This document shows, in pieces, positions 1 to 7,732 of a stretch of DNA of 64,000 bases. Position 1 is the stretch's first letter. Each line of letters starts with the position of its first letter. The notes below the pieces were generated by a model. It was given only the letters and a program-made list of their open reading frames with translations. It searched no databases and was not told where the DNA came from. Where the stretch lies: IMG/VR virus record IMGVR_UViG_3300025418_000839, positions 1 to 64,000 of that record; one strand, given 5' to 3'. This stretch comes from a virus. The position numbers and the translations under genes were made by a program.

Positions 1-117
1 ACCTTCTGCTTCCTCAACTGCTAGAGTACTACGCTTAATAACAGCGTCCAAGTTCAACTTAGTGTCCTTGGCGTACTCAGGCAGACCTTCTTTAAGTTGA
101 TCTACCCAGGCAGTCAT
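1..117 (-). CDS. ahpD: AhpD-like alkylhydroperoxidase, N-terminal part
   Basis: Only the first 39 codons lie in the window. The translation opens MTAWVDQLKEGLPEYAKDTK and closely follows the N-terminus of actinobacterial AhpD (…LPEYAKDIKLNL…). AhpD is a carboxymuconolactone-decarboxylase-fold protein with a CxxC pair that, in Mycobacterium, reduces AhpC; the CxxC part lies outside the window. The ATG overlaps the stop of the AhpC gene by one base (TAATG), so the two are translationally coupled as a peroxidase/reductant pair. Confidence 0.8.
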   Translation of the reverse strand, partial: MTAWVDQLKEGLPEYAKDTKLNLDAVIKRSTLAVEEAEG

Positions 118-656
118 TATAAAGTCTCTCCGCCAACTGTACGGTTGCAAGCACATAGTTCGCCAGTTTGAAGTGCGTCAAGAATACGCAAAGTTTCTTC
201 AGGGCTACGACCTACGTCCAAGTTGTTTACAGTAACGTGTTGGATTGTGTTGTCTGGATCAACAATGAATGTAGCGCGAAGTGCCGCACCAGCTGGAGCA
301 TAGAATACGCCCAACTGCTCTGCCAAGCTCAACTCACCACGCTGTGTATCAGCAAATTGGTTGTGCTTGATGTTGATCAAGTCTGGATGGCTCTTCTGCC
401 ATGCGATCTTACAGAACTCATTGTCTGTTGAACCTGTTAGCAATACTGCGTCACGGTCTTCAAAGTCTTGATTCAATTTGTCGTATGCTACGATTTCTGT
501 AGGACATACAAATGTAAAGTCCTTAGGGTAGAATACGATTACTTTCCATTTACCTTCAAAAGAAGTTTCATCAATGTTGAAGAAAGCATCTTCTGGTTGG
601 CCTGGCTTAACGCCTGTTACTACAAAGTGTTCTAATTTATCACCGATTGTTTTCAT
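117..656 (-). CDS. ahpC: 2-Cys peroxiredoxin AhpC
   Basis: 179-aa peroxiredoxin that reduces H2O2 and organic hydroperoxides in the cytoplasm. The peroxidatic site is FTFVCPTE with Cys51, and the C-terminal resolving motif is ELCACNR (Cys168, Cys170). The double-Cys C-terminus resembles actinobacterial AhpC, which is recycled by AhpD rather than AhpF, and an AhpD gene follows directly. An SD (AAAGGA) precedes the ATG. No promoter was seen in the 27-bp gap to the GIY-YIG gene, so it is probably read from the promoter at 1428-1456. The length is normal and all catalytic residues are present. Confidence 0.95.
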   Translation of the reverse strand: MKTIGDKLEHFVVTGVKPGQPEDAFFNIDETSFEGKWKVIVFYPKDFTFVCPTEIVAYDKLNQDFEDRDAVLLTGSTDNEFCKIAWQKSHPDLINIKHNQFADTQRGELSLAEQLGVFYAPAGAALRATFIVDPDNTIQHVTVNNLDVGRSPEETLRILDALQTGELCACNRTVGGETL

Positions 657-683
657 TTTGATTTCCTTTAAGTTAATATGAAA

Positions 684-1334
684 TTACTTTTGTGAATTGC
701 AGTTATAGCAAATCACTTCTAAATTGTCTTCTACGTTATTGTAGATGTCGTTGTCCCATTGTGTTACAGTTAACGGTGCTGGACGACCTTGCCATTCTGT
801 AATACCGCAGGTTTCACATTTATGACCACGCTTTTGGATAATATAATCTTGGATATAGTCCGGAACAGTTTTCCAGTTATATACACTACAATCGCTCATC
901 CATTCTTCAATTCTTTTTTCACTAAGTAATTTTTTTCTATGATTTTGCTGGCACTGATTGTTACAATATTTGCTTTGATACGATCCGCCTCTTACAGGAT
1001 TTTCTCTGTTACAGAATAAACAGTTGAATATAATTTGTCTAGAATTTAACATGTCAATTGCGTTATGAGATAATCCTTCTCCGCCTGGAGTTTTATTGTG
1101 TAATATTCCTGTATTGTTATTTTTTCTTCCATACTCGGCTATTAATTGTTTTTCTAAATTAAACGCTTCGTCTTCGCTTAAGTTATCTTTATAGAATACA
1201 ATTCTATTTTTGTCCTCCGGTGGATGAACACTTCTTCCATAACATCTTGTAGCTCGACCGTTGCGACCTTTGCCGATATAGTACGGAGTACCATCTTCTC
1301 TTAAATACCCGTAAACGTAAAAATCATTAATCAT
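684..1334 (-). CDS. GIY-YIG endonuclease with zinc-finger/HNH-like tail
   Basis: 216 aa. The N-terminal GIY-YIG nuclease domain shows VYGYLR and PYYIGKG around residues 6-22 and a conserved EYGRK near 68. It is followed by a Cys-rich finger (CLFC…YCNNQC, about 105-127) and a C-terminal HNH-like module with HKCETCG and ICYNCNSQ. The His expected in the middle of an HNH site is not obvious: the matching stretch reads TVTQWD. It is probably a free-standing homing endonuclease, paralogous in its first ~90 residues to the gene at 59294-59905. It sits between ahpC and a metallophosphoesterase gene. Confidence 0.8.
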   Translation of the reverse strand: MINDFYVYGYLREDGTPYYIGKGRNGRATRCYGRSVHPPEDKNRIVFYKDNLSEDEAFNLEKQLIAEYGRKNNNTGILHNKTPGGEGLSHNAIDMLNSRQIIFNCLFCNRENPVRGGSYQSKYCNNQCQQNHRKKLLSEKRIEEWMSDCSVYNWKTVPDYIQDYIIQKRGHKCETCGITEWQGRPAPLTVTQWDNDIYNNVEDNLEVICYNCNSQK

Positions 1335-1427
1335 TTTGATTAGCCATTTAATATTTTAAAACCAACTCTTATTTTTTGTGATGCTTTTAAAGCACTCTTA
1401 TTTTTACTTATTGCTTTATAGCAACCA

Positions 1428-1456
1428 ATTATATACGTAGATAATGGTTTTGTCAA
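1428..1456 (-). promoter_or_regulatory. sigma70-type promoter
   Basis: Reading the minus strand: TTGACA (1456-1451), 17-nt spacer, TATAAT (1433-1428). Perfect consensus with optimal spacing, about 95 bp upstream of the GIY-YIG start. It probably drives GIY-YIG, ahpC and ahpD. Confidence 0.8.
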
Positions 1457-1474
1457 AGATTTTGGTAAAACTGA

Positions 1475-2308
1475 TTAAAGTTCTATGTTGAACTCATCGG
1501 CACGGAATTGATCAGCACGTTCTTCGTAGAGATAGTAGCCCCGTGGGTTACATATCACACGAGTGTTGCCAATCATATAGTCAAACATAGTATGAGTATG
1601 TCCGTGAGTCCATAATATGATCTGTGAGTGATCTAATATAAAATTGCTTAGGTCACTGGCATAAGCGCCATTGGTCAATCGGTCACTCTGATACTGAGGA
1701 GCGATACTAGCCATGCTCGGTGCATGATGAGTTACTACTACATATTTTTTAGTAGGATCGTTTTCTACTACAGATCTAATATAAGACAATGAACGATAGT
1801 GTGTTTCCACAGTTTTCTCTGGAGTAAGTCTGTGATAGACATTCTTAACTTCATTAAACATAGTGATCTGACGATAGTCGTTCATCATTGAACGCATCTG
1901 GTACATAGTAAGATCATCCATCTTGTTCATGTCAGTCCATAAGGTAGCACCAACAAACACTACGTCATCGATAGTGTGTGTTTGATCCTCGAGCAGGGTA
2001 ACATTCTCAGGCAAGTTAGCGGCAATATGTGCATAGGTTTTTTGAAATTGAAAACCATAGTGTTCGTGATTGCCCATGACCATAACAACTTCGCGATATT
2101 TTTTACACTCTTCATTAAAGAAACGTGCATAACGATCGGGACGTTTGAGTGGATCTTCTTTGGGTAGCAGGACCATGTCTGGGTTATACATGTCTTGTTT
2201 TAGATGACGTGCTTCGCAGATATCGCCAGACAGAATTAGTACGTCACCGCCGGGTAAGGTAAGGTCAGCAAAATCGAGGTGGAGGTCAGAAATGACATTA
2301 ATTTTCAT
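1475..2308 (-). CDS. calcineurin-like metallophosphoesterase
   Basis: 277 aa with the full metallophosphoesterase signature: DLH (Asp8, His10), GD (28-29), GNHEH (79-83), THHAPS (193-198) and GHTHT (236-240), i.e. the residues binding two metal ions. The substrate cannot be told; candidates are cyclic nucleotides, nucleotides or phosphoproteins. The -10 box of the promoter at 2315-2343 ends only six bases before the ATG and no SD is visible, so the mRNA may be leaderless. Confidence 0.9.
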   Translation of the reverse strand: MKINVISDLHLDFADLTLPGGDVLILSGDICEARHLKQDMYNPDMVLLPKEDPLKRPDRYARFFNEECKKYREVVMVMGNHEHYGFQFQKTYAHIAANLPENVTLLEDQTHTIDDVVFVGATLWTDMNKMDDLTMYQMRSMMNDYRQITMFNEVKNVYHRLTPEKTVETHYRSLSYIRSVVENDPTKKYVVVTHHAPSMASIAPQYQSDRLTNGAYASDLSNFILDHSQIILWTHGHTHTMFDYMIGNTRVICNPRGYYLYEERADQFRADEFNIEL

Positions 2309-2314
2309 ATAGTA

Positions 2315-2343
2315 ATTATACTACAGAATAAATTACCAGTCAA
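2315..2343 (-). promoter_or_regulatory. sigma70-type promoter giving a leaderless start
   Basis: Minus strand: TTGACT (2343-2338), 17-nt spacer, TATAAT (2320-2315), then six bases to the ATG at 2308. It overlaps the 3' end of the upstream gene. Transcription would begin at or next to the start codon. Confidence 0.75.
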
Positions 2344-2701
2344 TGAATCTTTTTTGGCTGACTAGCCAACCGATGCTATTTATGTCCGATTCAATTTCTT
2401 CGGTCACATAGCTTTCTTCTACAAATCCAGTGAAATCAGTACCAGAGAATCCAGTACCCGAACAATACCAATCTATATAACTGTCATCTTCTCGAATTTC
2501 GGCAATCAAAGTAGCCGCATAACTCCAGGAACAGTCCCAATGAATATTTGATAAAATACCCCAAACATCCTTGGGTTGGTATTGATTGTTGCATAATGCC
2601 GCATAGAAATTTTGAGCATAGATTTCTTGCTTGCGGATTTTGGTTATGATCCAATCCGTACTTCTAACATCACGTTCTAAGTTATAAACCTTGCGTGGCA
2701 T
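2333..2701 (-). CDS. conserved hypothetical, paralogue of 5006-5383
   Basis: About 122 aa from the ATG at 2701; a longer frame opening at a TTG at 2722 would run up to the terminator at 2725-2751 and is less likely. It aligns over most of its length with the protein at 5006-5383: YAQN-Y-ALCN, QP-DV--IL, W-CSW, WYCSG, VT-EI--D. Rich in Trp, Tyr and Cys, with no recognised catalytic motif. Function unknown. Confidence 0.75.
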   Translation of the reverse strand: MPRKVYNLERDVRSTDWIITKIRKQEIYAQNFYAALCNNQYQPKDVWGILSNIHWDCSWSYAATLIAEIREDDSYIDWYCSGTGFSGTDFTGFVEESYVTEEIESDINSIGWLVSQKRFIDW

Positions 2702-2724
2702 TAATATATTTAATGCCCCCAAAG

Positions 2725-2751
2725 AAAAAGCACCGCGAACGGTGCTTTTTT
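2725..2751 (-). terminator. intrinsic terminator
   Basis: GCACCG-cgaa-CGGTGC stem flanked by A and T runs, 22 bp after the stop of the minus-strand HTH gene. On the minus strand the hairpin is followed by TTTTT. Confidence 0.8.
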
Positions 2752-2772
2752 GACAGTTTTGTTACAGTAGTA

Positions 2773-3078
2773 TTACTCTACAGAAACTAAACCTTTAGCG
2801 ATTGCAGCATAAGCAATCTGAACCATACGACGGCTAGCTTCACCATATGTATACTCAGTTACTTTAACACCGTTGCCAGCAAGGCGTTGGTTGCCGTAGA
2901 TAGCAAAACCAGCATGACGAATTTCGCTGATAGTAGCAGTTGGGTTCTTGATACCAAAACGCTTGGCGATTTGAGCAGCGCTCAATGTTTCACGTTCACG
3001 TACTAATGCGTTGAACAATTTACCCTGTTTAGTTTTTGGATCAAACTTCTTGAATTTTACTGAAATAGTTTTAGACAT
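2773..3078 (-). CDS. small helix-turn-helix protein
   Basis: 101 aa, basic N-terminus, then a likely HTH at residues ~32-58 (LSAAQIAKRFGI…ATISEIRHAG). Similar short HTH proteins (KLF-AL…LTA-QI--RFGIKNP-AT-S-LR) are common in T4-like phages. Probably a DNA-binding regulator or transcription factor. It is a monocistron with its own promoter (3127-3155), a strong SD (AAGGAG) and a terminator. Confidence 0.75.
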   Translation of the reverse strand: MSKTISVKFKKFDPKTKQGKLFNALVRERETLSAAQIAKRFGIKNPTATISEIRHAGFAIYGNQRLAGNGVKVTEYTYGEASRRMVQIAYAAIAKGLVSVE

Positions 3079-3126
3079 TATGTCTCCTTTTTAAATTTAA
3101 AAGCTGTTTACTAACAGCGTGATGTT

Positions 3127-3155
3127 ATTATGCACTAACATTCGGACATGTGCAA
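3127..3155 (-). promoter_or_regulatory. sigma70-type promoter of the HTH gene
   Basis: Minus strand: TTGCAC (3155-3150), 17-nt spacer, CATAAT (3132-3127). The leader contains a small hairpin (GCTGTT-tact-AACAGC, 3103-3118) before the SD. Confidence 0.6.
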
Positions 3156-3176
3156 GTATTATTTTAGCCAAAAACT

Positions 3177-3184
3177 TATAAATA
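3177..3184 (+). promoter_or_regulatory. T4-type late promoter (TATAAATA)
   Basis: Exact T4 late consensus octamer 31 bp before the first of three plus-strand low-complexity genes, which suggests late expression, as for virion proteins. SD AAAAGG follows at about 3201. Confidence 0.65.
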
Positions 3185-3214
3185 AGTATATCATTTATCC
3201 AAAAGGAAAATAGT

Positions 3215-3439
3215 ATGGCAAATAACATTTACAAACAAGGTGTACCAGCAGCTACTGGAGTACCTACAGCAGGTAGTTTAGGAACTCAAGGTGTAGCCGC
3301 TACTGCCGCTAGTTACCAAAATATCTATGGCCCAAACGGTGTACCAGCTACAACCGGTAAAGCAACATATTTAGGTGCAAACGGTGCTAATGGTACAACT
3401 GTAACTAAAGCCCCAGCTAAAAACACTCCACAGAGCTAA
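3215..3439 (+). CDS. small low-complexity protein (Gly/Ala/Thr-rich)
   Basis: 74 aa without Cys, Trp or predicted helix, composed of short repeats such as IYKQGVPAATGVPT and IYGPNGVPATTGKA. The IYK-GVP--GKA signature recurs in the next ORF. It follows a T4-type late promoter, so a virion or assembly role is plausible, but the family is not recognised. Confidence 0.7.
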   Translation: MANNIYKQGVPAATGVPTAGSLGTQGVAATAASYQNIYGPNGVPATTGKATYLGANGANGTTVTKAPAKNTPQS

Positions 3440-3442
3440 TGT

Positions 3443-3676
3443 ATGGCTACTAATACAACAGTTACAAACACTATCTATAAAGCAGGTAGTGCAAAAGAAG
3501 TGGTTGTTCCCGCGGCAAAGGTTGTTGTTACAGCACCGGCAGTAGTTCCAGCTAGTACTGTTAGAGCCCTTCCCGGTTCTACAACTACTACACCAGCTCA
3601 GGTTGCAGTTACCGCAAACAAAGGTACTATCTATAAGATGGGTGTACCACCTGTTGCAGGTAAAGCAAAGTACTAG
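3443..3676 (+). CDS. small low-complexity protein (Val/Thr/Ala-rich)
   Basis: 77 aa, second gene of the late trio. It carries IYKAGS near the N-terminus and IYKMGVPPVAGKAKY at the C-terminus, echoing the preceding protein. It starts 3 bp after the previous stop. Unknown function; probably structural. Confidence 0.65.
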   Translation: MATNTTVTNTIYKAGSAKEVVVPAAKVVVTAPAVVPASTVRALPGSTTTTPAQVAVTANKGTIYKMGVPPVAGKAKY

Positions 3677-3679
3677 TAT

Positions 3680-4009
3680 ATGACATACCCTGGGCAAGGC
3701 ACTCCCAGTCCTGCAATTGGTGTACCGAACCTAGTTCCTACACCAGTTGGCCCAGCGGTAGGTGTTGCTAATCGTACTCCACAGTATACACCACCACCCG
3801 TAGTTGCTCAAACTCATTCATCTGGACTACAGGCTTCTGTTCCAGCAGTGGGACAAGCAAAGCATAATCCAAATCCCTACAACAACGCAGATCCAGCGAT
3901 AGGTATTCCTAAGCATACACCAATACAAACTCCATTGGGTGTCAATCCGCATTTTGAAACACCTACACAGGATTGGTCTTGGGACTATGGCAACGGTGGT
4001 GGTTATTAA
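3680..4009 (+). CDS. Pro-rich low-complexity protein
   Basis: 109 aa, rich in Pro, Gly and Val (PAIGVPN, PAVGVAN, PAIGIPKH) with an aromatic tail DWSWDYGNGGGY. Third gene of the plus-strand late trio. Its stop overlaps the stop of the convergent methyltransferase-like gene on the other strand. Disordered; probably structural or assembly-related, but unassigned. Confidence 0.65.
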   Translation: MTYPGQGTPSPAIGVPNLVPTPVGPAVGVANRTPQYTPPPVVAQTHSSGLQASVPAVGQAKHNPNPYNNADPAIGIPKHTPIQTPLGVNPHFETPTQDWSWDYGNGGGY

Positions 4010-4596
4010 ACTCCACGACCCAGTATAGTTCCATACACCGGTTGTTCTTCAGTATACAGTACTTTAAATCCTCGATCCAACAGATATGGCACAACTGCTC
4101 CACTCTTACCCGAGTAGTGTCCCCACCATTTGTTGAACCAGGTATCATCACAAACTACCAAACAGCGTTCAGCCATGTGTGGTAGGGCTAGAATCATCTG
4201 CGACAAATGAGCACGTTGGCTATTAACATTATTCATTTCTAATCCTAATGTTGCATAACGACTCTGTTGCTCTAAGATGAAATCTGGAGTTTTATCTGGA
4301 TGCCAATCCCAATCGAAATTATCTAAATATAAAAAATCAATCGGTCGCATACTGTAGATACGTTGTCGTAGATAGTTTTCGCCAGTTGAGTTAATAATTT
4401 CAACATTGGGAAGGTCGAAACCTCGAACAAAATCGCAGTTAAGGGGATCTACATCAACGGTGATTAAATGATCACACCAACCGGAAAGGATTTTGGTACT
4501 GCCGTCATCACCATTTCGGCTAGTACCAATTTCAACAAATTCACCGCGATTGATTTGATCTAGATACTGCTCAGCTTCTAGAAATACACGACCCAT
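4006..4596 (-). CDS. SAM-methyltransferase-like protein
   Basis: 196 aa. A class I methyltransferase-like glycine loop is visible (FVEIGTSRNGDDGST, about 20-34), followed by ITVDVDP at the end of the second beta strand, LYLDNFDWDW and VVCDDTWF, a layout resembling TylF/Methyltransf_24 proteins. The substrate is unknown; sugars or small molecules are usual in that family. It is overlapped by one base with the small basic gene upstream (TAATG). Confidence 0.6.
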   Translation of the reverse strand: MGRVFLEAEQYLDQINRGEFVEIGTSRNGDDGSTKILSGWCDHLITVDVDPLNCDFVRGFDLPNVEIINSTGENYLRQRIYSMRPIDFLYLDNFDWDWHPDKTPDFILEQQSRYATLGLEMNNVNSQRAHLSQMILALPHMAERCLVVCDDTWFNKWWGHYSGKSGAVVPYLLDRGFKVLYTEEQPVYGTILGRGV

Positions 4597-4763
4597 TACT
4601 CTTTGTCACCACCGCGATTACGGCTGGTCTTCATACGACTATTGACCGCTTCAGCCAAGGCAAAACCACGAATATATTCGCGACGTTGTTTTTTATCGGT
4701 CATTGTTGCAGCTACTCGTTTGACTGATTTTGATACTTTTACTGCACGTGGATCGTATGCCAT
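4596..4763 (-). CDS. small basic protein
   Basis: 55 aa from the ATG at 4763, chosen because AAAGGA lies just upstream; the longer frame to 4811 runs into the preceding gene. Lys/Arg-rich (KVSKSVKRVAATMTDKKQRR), suggesting nucleic-acid or ribosome binding, but there is no recognised domain. Confidence 0.65.
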   Translation of the reverse strand: MAYDPRAVKVSKSVKRVAATMTDKKQRREYIRGFALAEAVNSRMKTSRNRGGDKE

Positions 4764-4764
4764 T

Positions 4765-5001
4765 TTATTTTCCTTTAAGTTGGTCCAACACCAATTGTTT
4801 ACTGCGTTCAATATCTTCTTCGGCTTCGGCTTTGACTAACCTAGGCCCTAGAATGTTAATTATATCAAGTATAGCACGATTTCCTTCTTCGGTCAAATGA
4901 CAATATTCATGTCCAATCGTTGAGTGATAAAAGTACTGTCTATCCTTAATAATTTCTTTAATACTACCAACAATCATTTTTTCAACATCGCGTCTTAACA
5001 T
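4765..5001 (-). CDS. small hypothetical protein
   Basis: 78 aa starting MLRRDVEK at 5001, just after the stop of the upstream paralogue gene and with SD AAAAGGA. It contains HSTIGHEYCHLTEEG and an acidic helical C-terminus. The HEYCH string resembles an HExxH zinc site, but the protein is too small and lacks other support for a peptidase. Function unknown. Confidence 0.65.
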   Translation of the reverse strand: MLRRDVEKMIVGSIKEIIKDRQYFYHSTIGHEYCHLTEEGNRAILDIINILGPRLVKAEAEEDIERSKQLVLDQLKGK

Positions 5002-5005
5002 TCGA

Positions 5006-5383
5006 TTAATCCTTTTCTTTAGGCCATGGACTTGGATGCCAACCCAGAGTCGCAAAATCTTCACGTATTTCATCTGTAACGGTCCCTTCCGGAACATATC
5101 CTTTATTTCTATCAGCGTCACCATTTCCTAATCCATCTCCTATACCACTACAATACCACGACATATAATCGCCACCTTCCGCTTCAAAGTTGGCTACAAT
5201 ACCCCCGGCACTACGCCAACTACACGACCACCACTCATCTTTGAGTATGGGCATAACATCAAGTGGTTGCCAACGCATATTGCATAATGCTGAATAGACA
5301 TTCTGTGCGTAGGTTTTACTTGCCCTTACCTTTTCCAAAAACCAAGGACAGTTAGAAAGCTCGTCTGCAAGATCACGATCCAT
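5006..5383 (-). CDS. conserved hypothetical, paralogue of 2333-2701
   Basis: 125 aa, ~30-35% identical by eye to the gene at 2333 with the same landmarks (TYAQNVYSALCN, CSWRSAGG, YMSWYCSGIG, VTDEIREDF, LGWHPS). The start ATG immediately follows the stop of the DNA ligase gene. Two divergent copies within 3 kb indicate an old duplication. No function known. Confidence 0.8.
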   Translation of the reverse strand: MDRDLADELSNCPWFLEKVRASKTYAQNVYSALCNMRWQPLDVMPILKDEWWSCSWRSAGGIVANFEAEGGDYMSWYCSGIGDGLGNGDADRNKGYVPEGTVTDEIREDFATLGWHPSPWPKEKD

Positions 5384-6694
5384 TTAAATCTTTTCGCCTG
5401 GCTCAAATCCACGGAATCCTTTGAAACGTGGGAATCTTAAACTGTACGATCCGTCTTGGTTTTGCGTAACTGCGTCTGCACGTACTTCCACAATATTACC
5501 GATAAGGTTATCCCTACTGGCCCAATAAGTAATGCGATTATCATCTGTAAGTCCTGATCCGACATTAGTACGAATGAGTTTACCATCATCTGTTCCTTCT
5601 ACAATTAATGCACCGAGACGTCCTAGATTTTTACCAGTACCTTCTTCGGTGCCTACTACGGTTAGTGATACTTCAATATATGGCTTTTGCTTTAACCAAG
5701 CAGTGGTACGCTTACACTCGTATGGTGCTTCAGGATCTTTGATCATGATACCTTCGTAGCCGCCTGTGATAGCGTCTGCATTGATACGACCAAAACGACG
5801 GCGTCCGCCCTGCGAATCTAAATCAACAAGCTCTTGTCCCAATACTGTGACATTGGGCATATGATCAGCTATGGGATCAAACCAAATTTTAAGTGCATTA
5901 CTGCGTTCACGTTGTGGAATTGGACTGTACCCTGCTTGAAAATCTTTTAGTGTAAGAATATCGAATAAATTAAGAACTGCATCTTTGGCCGCTACATCAC
6001 TCTTACGATGTACTTGTTTCATTAAGTCTTGAAAACTACTTGACATTACTTCGCCATCAAATACCATTGGCTCACGTAGGAGTTTGGCATGTTTGACAAA
6101 CTGCTGTTTGATGTGCTCGAAGTTTACTAGTTCCTTGCCATTACGACTATACTGATCAACATGCCCACTTGGATAGACGATAGTAATAACACGTACTCCA
6201 TCCAGTTTAACTTCAATAAGTTTCCGTCCGGAGACTTTGCTTTCATGATTAGCACCATCGTGAGCAAGTTGGCAACTAAAAACAGGTATAACATAAGTTC
6301 CATTAATTTTCTCCACTTGTTTATTGATAGTTTTTTCGCTGACACCACAGCGTAGATCTTTAATAAGAATACGACGATACCATTGATTCCATTCTTGTTC
6401 TCGGGCATTCATACGCATATGGTTCACTGCGGTAAGTGCGGCATTACCAGTTAATTGACGACCGGATAATTGTTCGGCAGTCCTCCAAAACGTATCAGGA
6501 TTTAAACCTTTCCCATCGCCCGACTTTTCTTCAACCTGTCGAATGCCATAGGTAATCATTGGATCCAGTGCAGCACGACATCCACGAAAGAATTCAGCAT
6601 TGCCAGCATCAGCTTCGCGTTTAACTACTGATTCTTTAAACAAGCGACTGTTATCGCTTTCAAGTTCAGCTATGACTTCCCAAGGTTTCAACAT
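5384..6694 (-). CDS. ATP-dependent DNA ligase
   Basis: 436 aa. Seals nicks via an enzyme-AMP intermediate. Motif I is EVKLDGVR with the adenylated Lys163; motif III PMVFDGEV; motif IV EGIMIKDP; motif V WLKQKPY; an OB-fold follows. The N-terminal RCGVSEKTINK segment matches phage-type ligases of the T4/T7 group. An SD (AGGAG) is present, and the promoter at 6718-6746 lies 24 bp upstream. Probably expressed early for replication and repair. Confidence 0.95.
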   Translation of the reverse strand: MLKPWEVIAELESDNSRLFKESVVKREADAGNAEFFRGCRAALDPMITYGIRQVEEKSGDGKGLNPDTFWRTAEQLSGRQLTGNAALTAVNHMRMNAREQEWNQWYRRILIKDLRCGVSEKTINKQVEKINGTYVIPVFSCQLAHDGANHESKVSGRKLIEVKLDGVRVITIVYPSGHVDQYSRNGKELVNFEHIKQQFVKHAKLLREPMVFDGEVMSSSFQDLMKQVHRKSDVAAKDAVLNLFDILTLKDFQAGYSPIPQRERSNALKIWFDPIADHMPNVTVLGQELVDLDSQGGRRRFGRINADAITGGYEGIMIKDPEAPYECKRTTAWLKQKPYIEVSLTVVGTEEGTGKNLGRLGALIVEGTDDGKLIRTNVGSGLTDDNRITYWASRDNLIGNIVEVRADAVTQNQDGSYSLRFPRFKGFRGFEPGEKI

Positions 6695-6717
6695 TCTGCT
6701 CCTATCTAATATTATAC

Positions 6718-6746
6718 ATTATAGCATTAACACAGTTTTGGGTCAA
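6718..6746 (-). promoter_or_regulatory. sigma70-type promoter of the ligase operon
   Basis: Minus strand: TTGACC (6746-6741), 17-nt spacer, TATAAT (6723-6718), inside the 3' end of the DUF1281-like gene. A second TATAAT occurs 7 bp downstream. Confidence 0.75.
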
Positions 6747-7371
6747 CCTTATGGGGTTCTAGTCCTTGGTCTTCGACCCCTTCTTTATACCAGCTTGTTA
6801 ATTCTTCTTCGTTTTCACGTTCATATTCAGCCATAGTTTCTGAAATACCATATGCGTCATCTAATTCCTGTGGCAACTGCTGTTGAACATCTCCAGAATC
6901 CAAGCCCGACAAATCATAGTAATCGTCATAGCCATCTTCAAAGATACCAGCAAAAGCACAGCCAGGTTCATAGTAGGTAGCATAGACAGTAAAGCCTAGA
7001 TCAATGAGCTTTTCATAGGCCGCAATGGGTGGCGACCAAGCAGAGTCAAAGTAAACAACTAAATCATGATCGGACCACGTGTTGATACCTTGACCGTTGC
7101 CTATGTCCCACTTTGTACCCCATTCATTAATGCACCAGTCATACCAAGATTCATATCCGTGCTTTTCTTTGTTAGCCTGTTTGAGTGCATCAACTGCTTG
7201 CTGTTTATCAGGATCACTGTAATGAGTAGTGGCTTCTTCGTTGAGCAAGTCTGGGGGCACCGGAATAAACTCTTGTAGGAAATTACCGTCGGCAAAGGCG
7301 TCTTTAGCACGAGCAATCATAGTAGGATCTTCGTGTGTTATAGTTAATGTATTACCACACCAGTTAGGCAT
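6727..7371 (-). CDS. DUF1281/YubB ferredoxin-like family protein
   Basis: 214 aa starting MPNWCGNTLTITH, the hallmark N-terminus of the DUF1281 (Api92/YubB ferredoxin-like) family common in phages and plasmids. The middle carries W-D-----WGTKWD and YFDSAWSPP, also typical. The C-terminus is acidic. Biochemical function unknown. Overlaps the next gene by 8 bp. Confidence 0.8.
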   Translation of the reverse strand: MPNWCGNTLTITHEDPTMIARAKDAFADGNFLQEFIPVPPDLLNEEATTHYSDPDKQQAVDALKQANKEKHGYESWYDWCINEWGTKWDIGNGQGINTWSDHDLVVYFDSAWSPPIAAYEKLIDLGFTVYATYYEPGCAFAGIFEDGYDDYYDLSGLDSGDVQQQLPQELDDAYGISETMAEYERENEEELTSWYKEGVEDQGLEPHKVDPKLC

Positions 7372-7732
7372 AAGAGTTTCCTTTCAATTGATTCCACATA
7401 TACTTCTGTTCGCATTCTTTGTAATAAGCACCGCGAGCCTCTTTGTTTACACACCAGTCAGCCACAGCTTTATAACTACCTTGACATTCACGTGGCGCAC
7501 ACTCACGAATCCACATGGCCAAACCCCAGAAACTTTGTTTATTAGCAGAGTCCGCATTGTATAAAGCACGTTCAAAGTCATAGGCAAACATAGCCTCCAA
7601 GTGCCCGCCAGGCGGCAAGCCATCAAACAAGAAACGATTTAGTGCGTCGGTGGTTTGCTCAGAGAAACGCATACCCATGTATCGGAGATTGTCGTATACT
7701 TCTCTTTCAATGTTAAGTCTAATACGTTCCAT
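7364..7732 (-). CDS. hypothetical protein
   Basis: 122 aa, not recognised. Contains several Cys (CAPREC, WCVNKEA, YKECEQK) and an Arg-rich start (MERIRLNIEREVYDNLR) that could be a short helical DNA-contact region. It is in the operon reading from the promoter at 8768-8796 and overlaps its neighbours. Confidence 0.7.
   Translation of the reverse strand: MERIRLNIEREVYDNLRYMGMRFSEQTTDALNRFLFDGLPPGGHLEAMFAYDFERALYNADSANKQSFWGLAMWIRECAPRECQGSYKAVADWCVNKEARGAYYKECEQKYMWNQLKGNSYA

Noticed and set aside
4765-5001. HExxH peptidase from the HEYCH string
   Set aside because: The protein is 78 aa and lacks a third ligand or fold; the match is probably chance.
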